From NCBI RefSeq assembly GCF_000273745.1, contig NZ_AKVZ01000023.1, positions 1 through 58,334 of the forward strand: a DNA stretch of 58,334 nt. The letters are read 5' to 3'. This stretch comes from Rickettsia australis str. Phillips (GTDB lineage Bacteria > Pseudomonadota > Alphaproteobacteria > Rickettsiales > Rickettsiaceae). Positions 29,260-42,856 of the stretch are shown here, piece by piece; position 1 is the stretch's first letter; every line of letters starts with the position of its first letter. Position numbers and translations under genes: made by a program. Under the pieces are notes generated by a model. The model saw only the letters and a list, made by a program, of their open reading frames with translations. It did not search any database and had not been told where the DNA came from.

Positions 29260-29660
29260 GGGTTAGGACAAGCCTTCCTGTAAAAATTTTAGATGATTCA
29301 AAAGCAGGTTGTAACATCGTGATTTGCTTCTGCATTTATTTTCTTTATGTAAAGCTTTACTACTAAATTTTACTGCTGCTTTATATTGTTCTATAGCTTC
29401 TCTATAGCTTCATTGTATATTGCATAAATTATTATTCTCGGCGTTTAAGCTTTCTGCTTTTTTCTGCTATAGTGTTATTTTTTACAGATATTTATTTAAT
29501 TATTGTAGCCAACGCTGCTTTATCTATTCTGTTATTTTCAAGATACAGCGTAGCAAGAGTAGAATTAGTTTTTAGTCCTGACGCTAGTTCCTTTGCTTCA
29601 CTTTTTTGATTTATGTGTTTAGTTTTTATCAAACTATATAAAATATAGCTTATGACACAA
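29260..29660 (-). pseudogene. Fragment with one leucine-rich repeat and TPR-like sequence
   Basis: Reading leftwards from 29660: a ribonuclease-inhibitor-type repeat (KELASGLKTNSTLATLYLEN), a stop, then TPR-like helices (SYREAIEQYKAAVKFSSKAL) in another frame. It may be the tail of the larger leucine-rich-repeat pseudogene or a second gene. Confidence 0.5.
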
Positions 29661-29689
29661 TACAATAGTTATTTCCTATAACTTTTTCT

Positions 29690-30700
29690 AGCGATCCAAT
29701 ATTCTCATCTTCATCTTTTTCTAAAAGTTCGTCGTAATATCCTGTGTCTATAGAATATGGCTTAAGGAAACTTAGAATATGTAATATTATTTCAGTAGAT
29801 AAGTGCGAAATATGGACTTCACCTTTTATAAGTTCAGTATCAGGTTTTATTACTTTACATACCCCTGCTAGAGCTAAAGGATTTTCCTTAACAAAATTAC
29901 TTACGGTTGATCATAGAAAGAAAATATCTGTTACATCTTCGTACTCTTTTAAATAATCTATTAGTAACTGCTTCTCAGCAATTTGATAAAATTTTAAAGC
30001 TACTAAATTTTTAATATTTAAATTAATATTTTTATCCTCAAGAGAAAAACGTTAATTAAAAATAAAGATAATTATTTTACTAATTCTCTGTTTAAGCAAA
30101 TAATTTCCTCTACTTCTTCCGGTTTTTCTTTACGTATATCCCCTAACTAGCGGTTTAGTATAAGAGTAGTAAGAGAATAATTAGTTTGTAGGGCTTCTAT
30201 GAAAAAATTGATCCCTTCAGGGCTAACGCTTCTTCTCTCAAGTCTAAGATACGTTAAAGTATTATTGGTTTTTAATGCTTCTGCAAGAAATGCTGCTCCT
30301 TTATCACCTATAGCCTACTCATTGCCCCAATGACAATCGTGACCTAAGTCAAGATATGTAAGAGATTTATTTACCTTTAACACTTCAGCTATTGCTTTAG
30401 CTCCTATAACACCTATTTTGCTATGGTAAAGACTAAGATACTTTAATGTATCATTAAATTCTAAAGCTTTACCAATCGGTTCAATTGCTCTAGGATGTAA
30501 ATAATGATTGCTGCTTAAATCAAGTAAAATAAGCTTAGAGTTTTGTTGTAAAAATTCTGCAATTAATTTTAATCCATCACTTTGTATAAAAGTACTCTCT
30601 AGAATAAGGAAAGTAAGCGTAGAACTAATTTTTCTACCAAAAGTTGGTATATTAAGAATAAATTTTAATATTTTGTTAAAAATGAGCTATAAATGAAATA
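29690..30700 (-). pseudogene. Leucine-rich-repeat protein with an F-box-like motif, degraded
   Basis: At least four leucine-rich repeats of the 28-residue ribonuclease-inhibitor type read leftwards from 30660 (KLILLDLSSNHYLHPRAIEP; DTLKYLSLYHSKIGVIGAKA; SLTYLDLGHD; NTLTYLRLERRSVSPEGINF). After stops and a shift, a C-terminal part (29700-30050) contains ISHLSTEIILHILSFLKPY, which fits the F-box consensus. Both modules are eukaryote-like and typical of secreted effectors. No intact start or signal is visible. Confidence 0.65.
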
Positions 30701-30915
30701 ACAATGGGTTTTAAGAATATAGTAGAAATTTAATTAAAAGTATAAATAAAGGAATTGAGATTGTTTTAAGAAGTATACAAAGTTAGTTCTTTTGATGATA
30801 TTTAAAATTCGGAATTTCAAAGAAATTTAATACAAAAATTAGATATTTTGGAACATAAAAAGAACATTCAAAGCTTTTGCTAAATTTCAAAAAGCTCTAA
30901 AACCCTTATAGGAAC

Positions 30916-30990
30916 TGGTGGAGATGAAGGGAATCGAACCCTTGACCCTCTGCGTGCAAAGCAGATGCTCTACCCCTGAGCTACATCCCC
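30916..30990 (-). tRNA. tRNA-Ala (anticodon TGC)
   Basis: The acceptor GGGGATG pairs with CATCTCC (one G-T), followed by A and an encoded CCA. The D loop, anticodon loop TTTGCAC with TGC, and T arm GGGTTCGATTCCC are canonical. Confidence 0.96.
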
Positions 30991-31022
30991 GATTATATAG
31001 AAGATATATTGTTTATAAGTCA

Positions 31023-31238
31023 TTAAGATAAGCTTTTAACTAATCCCCAAGGTAATGGTTGACCGTTACTTCCTACAACTAAATCCCCGGAAGATTCATA
31101 TTCAGCAGCTAGAAAGGAATTTTGAGCAGCAATAAGCTTTACCGGTTTGATTTTCTGACCGTTATGAAAATATTCTTTAGCCTGTTCCCTAGAAGTTGGA
31201 TTGTTTTTGGAAGCGGTTTTTGCTTTAGCTTTAGACAT
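31023..31238 (-). CDS. Small conserved-looking basic protein
   Basis: 71 residues with a Lys/Ala-rich N-terminus (MSKAKAKTASKNN) and a compact C-terminal half (AAEYESSGDLVVGSNGQPLPW). It has no signal peptide or membrane segment. It sits intact between tRNA-Ala and an ankyrin wreck; I do not recognise a function. The intact frame amid decay suggests it is used. Confidence 0.6.
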   Translation of the reverse strand: MSKAKAKTASKNNPTSREQAKEYFHNGQKIKPVKLIAAQNSFLAAEYESSGDLVVGSNGQPLPWGLVKSLS

Positions 31239-31344
31239 ACACTATTAACTTTTTCTTAAACTTGTGGAGAATATAAAACTTTTTCCTAAACTTGTCAATA
31301 ACTACCGTCTAGTAATATCTCAGAAAATGATTATTCTTCCGTTA

Positions 31345-32020
31345 TTATTCACCTTCACCAGCTAACTCTACTTTAAATTCTGCTATTTCTGATATCGTTT
31401 TTCCGTCATATATACTAAACCCTACTCCTCTAAATTCTAATTTTGCATTAATATCTGCACCATATGATAATAACAGTTTACATATTTCATCATCCATAAT
31501 ATTTTTAGAAGTATATCGAACGTTTTTAGCAACCGTATGTAAAGGTGTTGCTCCGGATTTTCTTTGATCAACCGCAGCGCATTCCTCAAGTAATAGTTTT
31601 GCTACATTCAAGTACTTACAGCTTCATATAAAGGCGGTCTCCTAGCTAAACTCCCTCGTAACCGTTTTACTGAAGTTCCTTTTGCTATTAGATATTCTGT
31701 GCCACTAATATCCATAACGTGCAACCGTATTTAAAGTAGTGTCCTTAAAAATATTACTATGCATATTAACATTTGCTTTTCTTTCTTCAACTAACCATGC
31801 AGTAACTTTTATTGCATTATTTGAAGATGCTGAAAATAATGCAGTAGTAGATATTGTTTGTAATTTATTTAAACCTTTTATTACATCTGCTATCAAGAGA
31901 GATAACTTCTTTTAAAACAGCTCCATAACCAAATTGTTCTACATAAGATTTTGCATCTTTTACTATACTATTTGACTTTAGCAATAAAGTTAAATTGCGG
32001 CTTAATAGTTCTTTCATCAT
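31345..32020 (-). pseudogene. Ankyrin-repeat protein, degraded
   Basis: ATG 32020 (MMKELLSRNLTLLLKSNSIV) runs about 60 codons and shifts frame near 31890. Ankyrin-like units follow (TTALFSASSNNAIKVTAWLV; GATPLHTVAKN; DEICKLLLSYGADINAKLEF), with a second break at about 31620-31705. The last 88 codons are open to 31345. Confidence 0.75.
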
Positions 32021-32079
32021 ATTCTATTTATTTATAATTTTGTATAAAAAAATTACTCGTTAACTAAATTTATCTCACT

Positions 32080-32395
32080 TTAAATATCCGGATGCGTATT
32101 TGTGTAGAACGCTAGCAACAAGAGTTTAATAAGTATTCCTTCTTGTGCTACCACTCTTCTTTTTTATATGATTCAAATCATGTAACGGCCATCTAATATT
32201 AATTCTTTCTGATTTTTTAAAAATTAGGCAGCTGCAATTTTAGCTATCTCCTTTTGCTTTTTTAGCTCTTCTTCAAGTAGTTTTACAAGTTCACCTTTTT
32301 CAAAATAATCTAATATTTCTTGCTCTTCCTCTGTTAATTTATATTGCTTTATAGTTTTTACATTTAGCTTTAAATTTATTAGTACTTAAATATGA
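32080..32395 (-). pseudogene. CopG/BrnA-type antitoxin remnant
   Basis: The first frame reads KLTEEEQEILDYFEKGELVK then a Lys/Glu helix to a stop near 32230. The next frame gives KSERINIRWPLHDLNHIKKK, a degenerate middle, then TY-stop-TLVASVLHKYASG. In CopG-like antitoxins the matching motif is PYQTLISSxLHKY, so the TAA replaces a Gln codon. No toxin gene is recognisable nearby. Confidence 0.6.
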
Positions 32396-32448
32396 TTTTA
32401 AAAGAATTACTAACCTCTCGATGTCATTCTCACGTGGCTCGGTTTTCC

Positions 32449-32514
32449 GTCATTGCGAGAAGCATTACTCAGTAATTCGACAAAGCAATCCCTACGGGGT
32501 CGCTCGCAATGACG
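32449..32514. repeat. Short inverted repeat, family C ends
   Basis: GTCATTGCGAGAAGC at the left and GCTCGCAATGACG at the right, with AAGCAATCC in the middle. Related to the longer elements at 42728, 49292 and 57662. Confidence 0.7.
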
Positions 32515-32628
32515 ATGAAACCAACCCATGACGGGTTTAGAGCTAGGAATGACACCAAACCCCTACTGATTAATTCTTGCTGTGCAAATCCTTTCAGTGA
32601 TTTCTTTCAGTTTTTCTACTCTCTCAAT

Positions 32629-33376
32629 TCAATATAAAAGCTGTGCTTTATTAATTTTATAGCTTTTATCGCACCTAGCTTTTACACACGCATCTAGAAG
32701 TAATTTAAAACATTCTTTTTGTTTAGGAGTTGCCATAGGACACACTTGCAATAACTCACTATTATAATTTGCTGCTCTACTACCTAACTTTTTTATATCA
32801 TACAATTTAGGTTTGTAATTGAAAAAAACTAACAAGATGCTACTGTAAAAACTCTCCGTAGCTTGATGAAGATAAAAAGCACTATGTCTAAGGCTTTTTC
32901 TTTCTAAATTATTTGTAGAATTTATAAAAAACCCTACTCCAAAATCAAACCACTCTTCATAATAATCTTTAGCAATTTCTTGCATCTTGCTCCAAGGTAA
33001 CTCCTTAGCTTCGCTAAATGTAAATTCCTTGATATCATATAAAAGAATTCCTTCTTTTATATATCCGTGTAAAAATAACTCCTATCTCCAACTGCTTATT
33101 TACCTCGTCTATTGACTCTAGGATTATAGATATCTCTGAATCATACGGGATAATCTGAGGTTTTATCACTCCTGTTTTCTCTAACCTTTTATATATATAA
33201 TCTTCTAATCTTAAAGCAGTATATCCTTTATATTGACCTTTCTTCAGAATTATCAAGATATCAGTATCGATATGATAATCGTTAGGTAAATCACGGACCC
33301 AATCGCATCTTGCAAAAGAGCCATACAGAATAATCATAGCGATTTTATCCTGTGCAATATCTAGAAGCTGCTGCAC
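32629..33376 (-). pseudogene. Nucleotidyltransferase (MNT)-HEPN protein split by a frameshift
   Basis: The first piece (33376-33035, GTG start) has the nucleotidyltransferase motif GSFAR with the HIDTDILIIL acidic pair. The second (32985-32629) has a HEPN helical domain (AFYLHQATESFYSSILLVF). Reading past one extra A in an AAAA run near 33054 joins them as one gene of about 249 codons: the frames read FTRIYKRR and IKEGILLYDIK at the same place. Fused MNT-HEPN proteins act as minimal toxin-antitoxin pairs. As written only the nucleotidyltransferase half could be made. Confidence 0.8.
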
Positions 33377-33723
33377 TATAAAATTAAGTCTAACTTGGAT
33401 TTTCAGAGAACGTTCAGGTAAAGTGATTTTCCATTATAATACTCTTATGTCATTCCTAGCTAAAAGCAGTATTGTTGCATGGATACCTACGTCATGCCTG
33501 CGTAGGCAGGGCTTTGTTGCATGCCTCGAAAAACCTACTCGATGTCATTCCTGCGAAAGCAACAATCCAAAAAAATAATCTTAATATTTACAAAATAAAC
33601 CTAAAAAATAAATTTTTTGCAGGTTGCACTGGCTTCCTACTTTCACAGGAATAACATTGAACGCTTTGCTCGCGCTATGCAACAAGACTAATCAAGCCAC
33701 AGTGGATTTTACCGCCTTTTTAT
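33377..33723. other. Intergenic region with decayed family B repeats
   Basis: Contains CGTCATGCCTGCGTAGGCAG (about 33490) and a longer family B-like unit (about 33539-33655; GTCATTCCTGCGAAAGC ... CTTTCACAGGAATAACAT). No gene is seen. Confidence 0.6.
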
Positions 33724-36444
33724 CTACTCATGTGCACCATGACAATATTTGTATTTCTTACCTGAACCGCACGGGCATAGCTCATTACGGGATACCCTAC
33801 CCCAACTAGCAGGATCATCAGGGTTTCTATCTTTTGGGTCAATGCGTGATACAACAGGTTTAAGGTCAGTCTCAAGGCTACTTCCTGCATTATATTTACT
33901 AAATGCTGGATCTTCACGACTCGCACGCATATTGTTCTGAAGTTTTTTATGCTCAAGCGAAACATCTTCTTTTTGAACATGTTTTAAGTCGATATGGAAG
34001 TGATACACTGTTTGAATAAATAATTCTTTTAAATTATTAAGCATCTGCTCGAATAAGTTAAATGCTTCTCTTTTATACTCACTAAGAGGGTCTTTTTGAG
34101 CATAAGCTCGAAGAGATATGCCTTGTCTTAAATGATCTAAGCTATATAAATGATCTTTCCAAACTTGATCAAGAGTAGTTAGTAAAATATATTTCACAGC
34201 ATTATGCATTAACTCGCTACTATAGGCTTCTTCTTTTGACTTATATATATCATGAGCCATTTGTATAACAATCTTTGTGATTTCTTCTTCCGTTACATCA
34301 CTTTTACTTACTAAATTATGCTCAAATTTTATAGAAAATACACGATGTAATTCTATGCTTAAATTTTCTATATCCCAATCTTCTCTATAAGAGTCTACCG
34401 GCATAAAAGTTAATACTATCTTTTTAGCGAGTTCCTCAGTAGTACTATTTAAGAAACCGTGACTATCTTTAGATTTAATAATTTCAGTACGTTGCTCATA
34501 TATTATCTTACGTTGGTCATTCATTACATCATCAAAACGTAATAAATTTTTACGCATCTCGTAGTTATGTCCTTCCACTTTTTGCTGGGCTTTCTCAAGT
34601 GAACGACTAATCATCGGATGGTGGATAGCCTCTCCGTCTTTCAATCCAAGTGTTCTAAGGACTCCTGATATACGATCTGATGCAAAAATACGCATTAAAT
34701 CATCATCAAGCGATAGGAAAAACTTAGTTTTTCCTGGATCACCCTGTCTACCCGATCTTCCTCTTAGCTGGTTATCTATCCTACGGCTTTCATGCCTTTC
34801 CGTACCTATCACAAACAACCCGCCCGCTGCAATAACCTGCTTTTTTTCTTCGGCAATTTGAGCTTTTATTTCAGCTGTTTTAGCTTCATAATTATGATCT
34901 TTATCCAGATGCTCTATTAACATTTCAGGATTACCACCAAGCATAATATCAGTGCCTCGTCCTGCCATATTGGTTGCAATCGTTACAGCTTTAAACCTAC
35001 CGGCTTGAGCAATAATACAGGCTTCCTGCTCATGGAATTTAGCATTTAATACTTTATGAGGGATTTTTTCTTTATTTAAAACGCTTGAAAGTTCTTCTGA
35101 CTTTTCTATGCTTATCGTACCGACAAGTATAGGCTGACCACGATCGTAACAATCCTTAATCAGCTTTAAGATGGCATCATATTTTTCTTTTTTACTGCCG
35201 TAAATTTCGTCATCAAGGTCAAGCCTTGTAACTTTATTATGAGTTGGGACTGCAACCACATCGAGATTATATATATCTTTTAATTCCGGTGCTTCGGTCA
35301 TAGCCGTACCTGTCATACCCGATAATTTAGGATAATTACGAAAATAATTTTGGAAAGTAATAGATGCTAAAGTTTGATTTTCATTTTGAATTTTCACATT
35401 TTCTTTTGCTTCTAATGCTTGATGTAACCCTTCCGAATATCTACGTCCTTCCATTACACGACCGGTAAATTCGTCTATAATCATTACTTTACCTTCACGC
35501 ACCAAATAATCTACATCAACAGTAAACATATTATGAGCTCTTAAGGCTTGGTTAACGTAATGTACTAAAGTTAAATTCTCAAAATCATATAAACCAGTAT
35601 CAGGTTTTATAATACCCTCTTTACTTAAAAGCGATTCTATATGCGTAATGCCTGTTTCCGTTAGGTTAATAGTTTTTAATTTTTCGTCTTTTTCAAAATC
35701 ACTTATATTAAGCAGACGTACAATTTTATCAATTTTACCGTATAATTCTGAATTATCATTAACCGGACCTGAAATAACAAGCGGCGTTCTTGCTTCATCT
35801 ATCAAAATCGAATCAACCTCATCAATGATAGCAAAATTAAAAGGACGAAGTACCCGCTCCTGCAAGCTATACTTCATGTTATCTCTCAAATAATCGAAAC
35901 CGAGTTCATTATTTGTTGCATGAGTAATATCGGCATTATAGGCGGCTCTTTTTGCTTCATCAGGCATACCGGCAACAATACATCCAACTGATAAACCTAA
36001 AAAATTGTAAATTTTACCCATAGAAGCAGAATCACGGCTTGCCAAATAATCATTCACGGTTACAACATGTACGCCTTTTCCGGTTAAAGCATTTAAGTAA
36101 GCAGGAAGCGTTGCAACTAATGTCTTACCCTCGCCGGTACGCATTTCGGTAATCATGCCTCGGTGTAATATAAGCCCCCCTATAAGCTGAACATCAAAAT
36201 GACGCATACCGCAAACTCTTCTAGCAGCTTCCCTAACTACCGCAAACACCTCATATACTATATCGTCTAAAGTAGCTCCATTTTTAAGCTTTTCTTTAAA
36301 CTCTACAGTTTTATTCTTTAACTCCTCATCTGATAATTTTTGTATAGCGGGCTCAAGCGCGTTAATTTTTGTAATTTCAGAAAATAGTTTTTTTACAGTA
36401 CGATCATTTGCAGTACCAAAAAGTTTTTTTAAAATCGAAAGCAT
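33724..36444 (-). CDS. secA: Preprotein translocase ATPase SecA
   Basis: Motor of the Sec pathway that pushes unfolded proteins through SecYEG. ATG 36444 with TAGGA six bases upstream gives 906 residues, the usual rickettsial length; an in-frame ATG at 36501 would add 19 residues derived from repeat sequence. Visible parts are Walker A ([11 protein letters not shown]), DEVD ([11 protein letters not shown]), motif VI ([11 protein letters not shown]) and the C-terminal zinc-binding [14 protein letters not shown]. Confidence 0.97.
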   Translation of the reverse strand: MLSILKKLFGTANDRTVKKLFSEITKINALEPAIQKLSDEELKNKTVEFKEKLKNGATLDDIVYEVFAVVREAARRVCGMRHFDVQLIGGLILHRGMITEMRTGEGKTLVATLPAYLNALTGKGVHVVTVNDYLASRDSASMGKIYNFLGLSVGCIVAGMPDEAKRAAYNADITHATNNELGFDYLRDNMKYSLQERVLRPFNFAIIDEVDSILIDEARTPLVISGPVNDNSELYGKIDKIVRLLNISDFEKDEKLKTINLTETGITHIESLLSKEGIIKPDTGLYDFENLTLVHYVNQALRAHNMFTVDVDYLVREGKVMIIDEFTGRVMEGRRYSEGLHQALEAKENVKIQNENQTLASITFQNYFRNYPKLSGMTGTAMTEAPELKDIYNLDVVAVPTHNKVTRLDLDDEIYGSKKEKYDAILKLIKDCYDRGQPILVGTISIEKSEELSSVLNKEKIPHKVLNAKFHEQEACIIAQAGRFKAVTIATNMAGRGTDIMLGGNPEMLIEHLDKDHNYEAKTAEIKAQIAEEKKQVIAAGGLFVIGTERHESRRIDNQLRGRSGRQGDPGKTKFFLSLDDDLMRIFASDRISGVLRTLGLKDGEAIHHPMISRSLEKAQQKVEGHNYEMRKNLLRFDDVMNDQRKIIYEQRTEIIKSKDSHGFLNSTTEELAKKIVLTFMPVDSYREDWDIENLSIELHRVFSIKFEHNLVSKSDVTEEEITKIVIQMAHDIYKSKEEAYSSELMHNAVKYILLTTLDQVWKDHLYSLDHLRQGISLRAYAQKDPLSEYKREAFNLFEQMLNNLKELFIQTVYHFHIDLKHVQKEDVSLEHKKLQNNMRASREDPAFSKYNAGSSLETDLKPVVSRIDPKDRNPDDPASWGRVSRNELCPCGSGKKYKYCHGAHE

Positions 36445-36633
36445 TAAAGTCCTAAAATAATTATTTTGTATTTTAAATTTATAGTACTGAATCGATGTCA
36501 TTCCTGCGAATAAAGAAGTGTCCAGTACTATGTTATTTTAAAATATAGGCGATTTTTGTTAATAGTGCTATATAAATTTACTACATAATTTTTGTAAATT
36601 ATTATTAATAAATAAAATATTCTCAAATAGCTG

Positions 36634-36662
36634 TTGACGGTTATATATTATTTTTATAGAAT
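36634..36662 (+). promoter_or_regulatory. Probable promoter of the parvulin gene
   Basis: TTGACG (36634-36639) and TAGAAT (36657-36662) are spaced by 17 bases, 34 bases before the ATG at 36697. Confidence 0.6.
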
Positions 36663-36696
36663 TTAAGCTTATGTTTAACACAATTATGAGTCATAA

Positions 36697-37545
36697 ATGA
36701 AAAAATTATCTGTTATATTTTTATCAGTTAGCATGCTTTCCGGTATTGCTTTTGCCGATAAAGACAAAGTAGTTGCTATCTATAAAGGTGGTGAAGTAAA
36801 AGAATCGCAAATTATGAAAGAATTTAAGCCTCAGCTTAATCTTCAATCAGGTGAAACAATCAAAAATTTTGATGATTTTCCACCGCAAGATCAGGAAAAA
36901 TTAATAAAAATTTATGTTAATAATCTTTTGTTAAAAGAAGAAGTTGCTAAGTCAAATATTACTTCATCTAAAGAATTCCAAGAAAAACTTGAAAATGCAA
37001 AAAATCAATTAGCTCAGCAAGAATTACTAGCAAATTACATAAAATCTAATATTACAGATAAGATGTTTGATGACGAATATAATAAATATGTCGGTAACCT
37101 TAAAGGTAAAGAGCAAATAAAAGTTGCTCATATTTTAGTTAAATCTCAAAAAGAAGCTAATGATATAAAGACCAAATTAAGCAAAGGCGGAAATTTCACT
37201 AAGCTTGCAGAAGAGTTATCTCTTGATAAAGCTTCAGCTTCAAACGGTGGAGTTATAGGCTACATTCTATTAAATCAACCTGGACAGTTAGTACCGGAAT
37301 TTGAGAAGAAAGCTTTTGCTTTAAAAGTAAATGAAGTTTCAACTCCTGTAAAAACCGATTTCGGTTGGCATATTATCAAAGTGCTTGAGAAAAAACCTGT
37401 GCCTATTCCAACAAAAGAAGAAGCAAAAGTAACTATTGATAATATATTAGCTGCAGAAGTACTAAAGAAATATATTTCTGATTTAGAAGCTAAAGCCGAT
37501 TTAAAAATCATGTTACCTAAAGCAGATAACAAAGCCGGATCGTAA
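36697..37545 (+). CDS. Parvulin-type periplasmic peptidyl-prolyl isomerase
   Basis: Periplasmic folding factor, 282 residues. A signal peptide (KLSVIFLSVSMLSGIAFA) precedes an N-terminal chaperone-like helical domain (about 25-140) and a parvulin domain (about 142-235) with IKVAHILVKS, SNGGVIGYI and FGWHIIKV. This is the rickettsial Plp protein type, acting on outer-membrane and secreted proteins. Only one parvulin domain is present, unlike SurA with two. Confidence 0.9.
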   Translation: MKKLSVIFLSVSMLSGIAFADKDKVVAIYKGGEVKESQIMKEFKPQLNLQSGETIKNFDDFPPQDQEKLIKIYVNNLLLKEEVAKSNITSSKEFQEKLENAKNQLAQQELLANYIKSNITDKMFDDEYNKYVGNLKGKEQIKVAHILVKSQKEANDIKTKLSKGGNFTKLAEELSLDKASASNGGVIGYILLNQPGQLVPEFEKKAFALKVNEVSTPVKTDFGWHIIKVLEKKPVPIPTKEEAKVTIDNILAAEVLKKYISDLEAKADLKIMLPKADNKAGS

Positions 37546-37590
37546 TTTATTGAATATCATTGCTAGCTAAACGCAGTATGGCTTGTCGAT

Positions 37591-37713
37591 GTCATTCCCA
37601 CAAAAGCTGGAATCCAGTAAAATCTATAAAAAACTTATTGTTATAGATTTATTTTATTAAATATAAATTAAATAAAGTTATTTTTTTGGATTCCAGCCTT
37701 TGCGGGAATGACA
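37591..37713. repeat. Palindromic element, family B
   Basis: GTCATTCCCACAAAAGCTGG and CCAGCCTTTGCGGGAATGAC flank an AT-rich core. It lies between the convergent plp and acpS genes. Confidence 0.85.
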
Positions 37714-37790
37714 TTAGGTAGATTTTTGAACCATGCAACAACGTCTATGCCTGCTCTCAATAACAGATCGGTACTACCCAAGAATGACAC

Positions 37791-38171
37791 CTAACAACTA
37801 CTCTCAACTATAGCAAACGCCACGCATACAGGATAATCATCAGAAAGAGAAAGGTGAATATTAAAAGAAGAGTATTTTTGTGTATAGCTTGCACTAACTT
37901 CTACTATAGGCTTGCCTAAATCATCATTGAGTATAGTAATGTCTTTAAAGTTTATGCCTTGACCGATACCAACACCAAAAGCTTTACTAACAGCTTCTTT
38001 AGCAGCAAAACGTTTTGCTAAAAAAGTAGCATGACTTGTTTTATCTAATAAAGCAAACTGTCTTAATTCTTTTGAGGCTAGAATTCTTTTAGCAAAAAGT
38101 TCTGGATATAAATGTAATATTTTTTCGATTCTAAGAATTTGTACTATATCAGTACCGACACCGATAAGCAT
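37791..38171 (-). CDS. acpS: Holo-[acyl-carrier-protein] synthase
   Basis: Transfers phosphopantetheine from CoA to acyl carrier protein. At 126 residues it has normal length, with the first motif [15 protein letters not shown] (Asp 8) and the second [14 protein letters not shown] (Glu near 61). The start codon directly follows the rpoZ stop, so the genes are coupled. Confidence 0.95.
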   Translation of the reverse strand: MLIGVGTDIVQILRIEKILHLYPELFAKRILASKELRQFALLDKTSHATFLAKRFAAKEAVSKAFGVGIGQGINFKDITILNDDLGKPIVEVSASYTQKYSSFNIHLSLSDDYPVCVAFAIVESSC

Positions 38172-38555
38172 TTACTTAGCGGTGTCATAATCTTCGCCAT
38201 TCTCATCAATAAATATTTGATCATCTAAATCAGAATAATCTTCCGTTATACAAACTTCAGATAAGTACTCAAATTCTTCTTTTATATCCTCTGATTCATC
38301 TTGATTAACAAGCGGCTCTATCATAGTTTTTGTACGCAGACTATTTATTAAGTCTTGCTCTAACTGTTCTACCAATACTTTTCCGGCAGCAATTCTACGT
38401 AATGAGATAACAGGAGGCTTATCCCGTTTTTCTTTTTTGATTTGATTAGTTTCTACTTTATAATTTAATAATTTAGCATATCTTGTTGCTAGTACAACAA
38501 GACGAAACCTATCCGGTATAATTTTATTACAATCTTCTGCTGTAATTCTTGCCAT
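38172..38555 (-). CDS. rpoZ: RNA polymerase omega subunit
   Basis: Small subunit that stabilises the beta' subunit. ATG 38555 is preferred over the ORF start at 38591 because GGAG lies six bases upstream and gives the family start MARITAEDC. The 127 residues carry the omega helix ([15 protein letters not shown]) and [11 protein letters not shown], then an acidic C-terminal tail ([10 protein letters not shown]) typical of alphaproteobacteria. Confidence 0.93.
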   Translation of the reverse strand: MARITAEDCNKIIPDRFRLVVLATRYAKLLNYKVETNQIKKEKRDKPPVISLRRIAAGKVLVEQLEQDLINSLRTKTMIEPLVNQDESEDIKEEFEYLSEVCITEDYSDLDDQIFIDENGEDYDTAK

Positions 38556-38599
38556 AATTTTCTCCGTTAAAAATAGTATACTACAAATCAATAGGAAAT

Positions 38600-38727
38600 G
38601 AGTATACGAAGATCAACTTCAAAAAGAGTAAAGAGTTCACAAGGCAAGGAACGCAACATATACTTAATACGTGAGTACCGCGTCTCTTGTAGAACGACGT
38701 AGCCAATTTGTGAAGTTGATCGAGTAT
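38600..38727. repeat. Palindromic element, family D
   Basis: GAGTATACGAAGATCAACTT and AAGTTGATCGAGTATATT are the inverted ends; the core GGAACGCAACATATACTTAA resembles the other copies. It lies between rpoZ and murA and ends two bases from the murA stop. Confidence 0.85.
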
Positions 38728-38728
38728 A

Positions 38729-39988
38729 TTATACCCTTTTTATATCCGCACCGCAATTACTTAATTTTTTTTCTAAATCTTGAAAGCCACGATCCAAGTG
38801 ATATATTCGGTGTAATACGGTTTTGCTATTAGTACTGAGCCCTGCGAGTATTAGCGATACCGAAGCTCTAAGGTCGCTTGCCATAACTTCTGCTCCTTTT
38901 AACATTTCTACACCTCGAACGACCGCCTTATTACCTCGTACTACTATATCTGCTCCCATTCTACATAATTCAGGGACATGCATGAAACGATTTTCAAAAA
39001 TATTCTCGGTAATCATTGAAACACCGCTACTAAGCGTCATAAGGCTCATAAATTGAGCTTGCAAATCAGTAGCAAAGCCAGGATAGGGATTAGTTTCTAA
39101 ATCAACTGAATTTAACTTCCCTTCATAAGTTATTTGAACTCCGTTATTGACCGGCACAACTTTTATACCGGTTTCAATAAGTTTTAAAGCTATATTTTCT
39201 ATAATATGGTAATCAATCCCACAAATTTTTACATCACCTTTAGTAATAGCTGCCGCAAACATATAAGTACCGGCTTCAATACGATCAGAAAGTACTTTAT
39301 AGCTCGTTTTATTTAAAGAATCTTTACCTTTAATCGTTATTTCACTAGTACCGACACCTGCAATATCGGCTCCCATTTTGATAAGGCAATTACATAAATC
39401 AACTATCTCCGGCTCCAGGCCGCAATTAAAAAGCACAGTTTCCCCTTCTGCTAAAACAGCTGCAAGTATTGCATTAATCGTAGCACCTACGGAAACTTTA
39501 TCAAAAACAAAATGAGTACCTTTTAAGCGTCCTTTACTTGAAGCGTTAATATAACCGTCTTCTATTTCAATCGTAGCTCCCATAGCTTTTAATACGGCAA
39601 TATGCAAATCTACTTGCCTTGCTCCAATAGCACAACCACCCGGGAGCGATACTTTTGCTTTACCGTATTTAGTAAGCAAAGGACCAAGCACCCAAATCGA
39701 TGCTCTCATTTTACGAACTATCTCATAATCTGCAGTAAAGTTATTTATATTGCCGGTATTAATTATAAGCTCAAATTCATCCATGTGTTCTATTATTTCG
39801 ATACCTGCTCCGTGACTTCGTAGCAAATCTTTCATAGTACTAACATCCGTTAATTTTGGAACATTAGTAATATGCAGTTTATCGGTAAGAATAGACGCCG
39901 CCATAATAGGTAACACGGCATTTTTAGCACCACTAATATTAATATTACCTTTAAGAGGTTTACCGCCGTGAATAATTAATTTTTGCAT
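38729..39988 (-). CDS. murA: UDP-N-acetylglucosamine 1-carboxyvinyltransferase
   Basis: First committed step of peptidoglycan precursor synthesis: adds enolpyruvate to UDP-GlcNAc. 419 residues with normal ends ([20 protein letters not shown]). The fosfomycin-target cysteine is present ([15 protein letters not shown], Cys about 117). The C-terminal [14 protein letters not shown] motif is intact. Likely monocistronic. Confidence 0.97.
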   Translation of the reverse strand: MQKLIIHGGKPLKGNINISGAKNAVLPIMAASILTDKLHITNVPKLTDVSTMKDLLRSHGAGIEIIEHMDEFELIINTGNINNFTADYEIVRKMRASIWVLGPLLTKYGKAKVSLPGGCAIGARQVDLHIAVLKAMGATIEIEDGYINASSKGRLKGTHFVFDKVSVGATINAILAAVLAEGETVLFNCGLEPEIVDLCNCLIKMGADIAGVGTSEITIKGKDSLNKTSYKVLSDRIEAGTYMFAAAITKGDVKICGIDYHIIENIALKLIETGIKVVPVNNGVQITYEGKLNSVDLETNPYPGFATDLQAQFMSLMTLSSGVSMITENIFENRFMHVPELCRMGADIVVRGNKAVVRGVEMLKGAEVMASDLRASVSLILAGLSTNSKTVLHRIYHLDRGFQDLEKKLSNCGADIKRV

Positions 39989-40093
39989 AAGTTTTTGTTA
40001 TATCATTCTTACCGTTGTCATTCTCGCGTAAGCGGGAATGACATTAACAAGCCACGGGATGACCCCAATTATCTTTAAAAGATACAGCTAAAT

Positions 40094-42826
<2,733 letters not shown>

Positions 42827-42856
42827 ATATGACAATACCAAATTAGTGAGATAACA

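Noticed and set aside
21319-33376. Programmed frameshifts in alkD, hsdM or MNT-HEPN
   Set aside because: No slippery heptamer with a downstream structure is seen; most of these genes also carry plain stop codons. MNT-HEPN slippage is reported only as a possibility.
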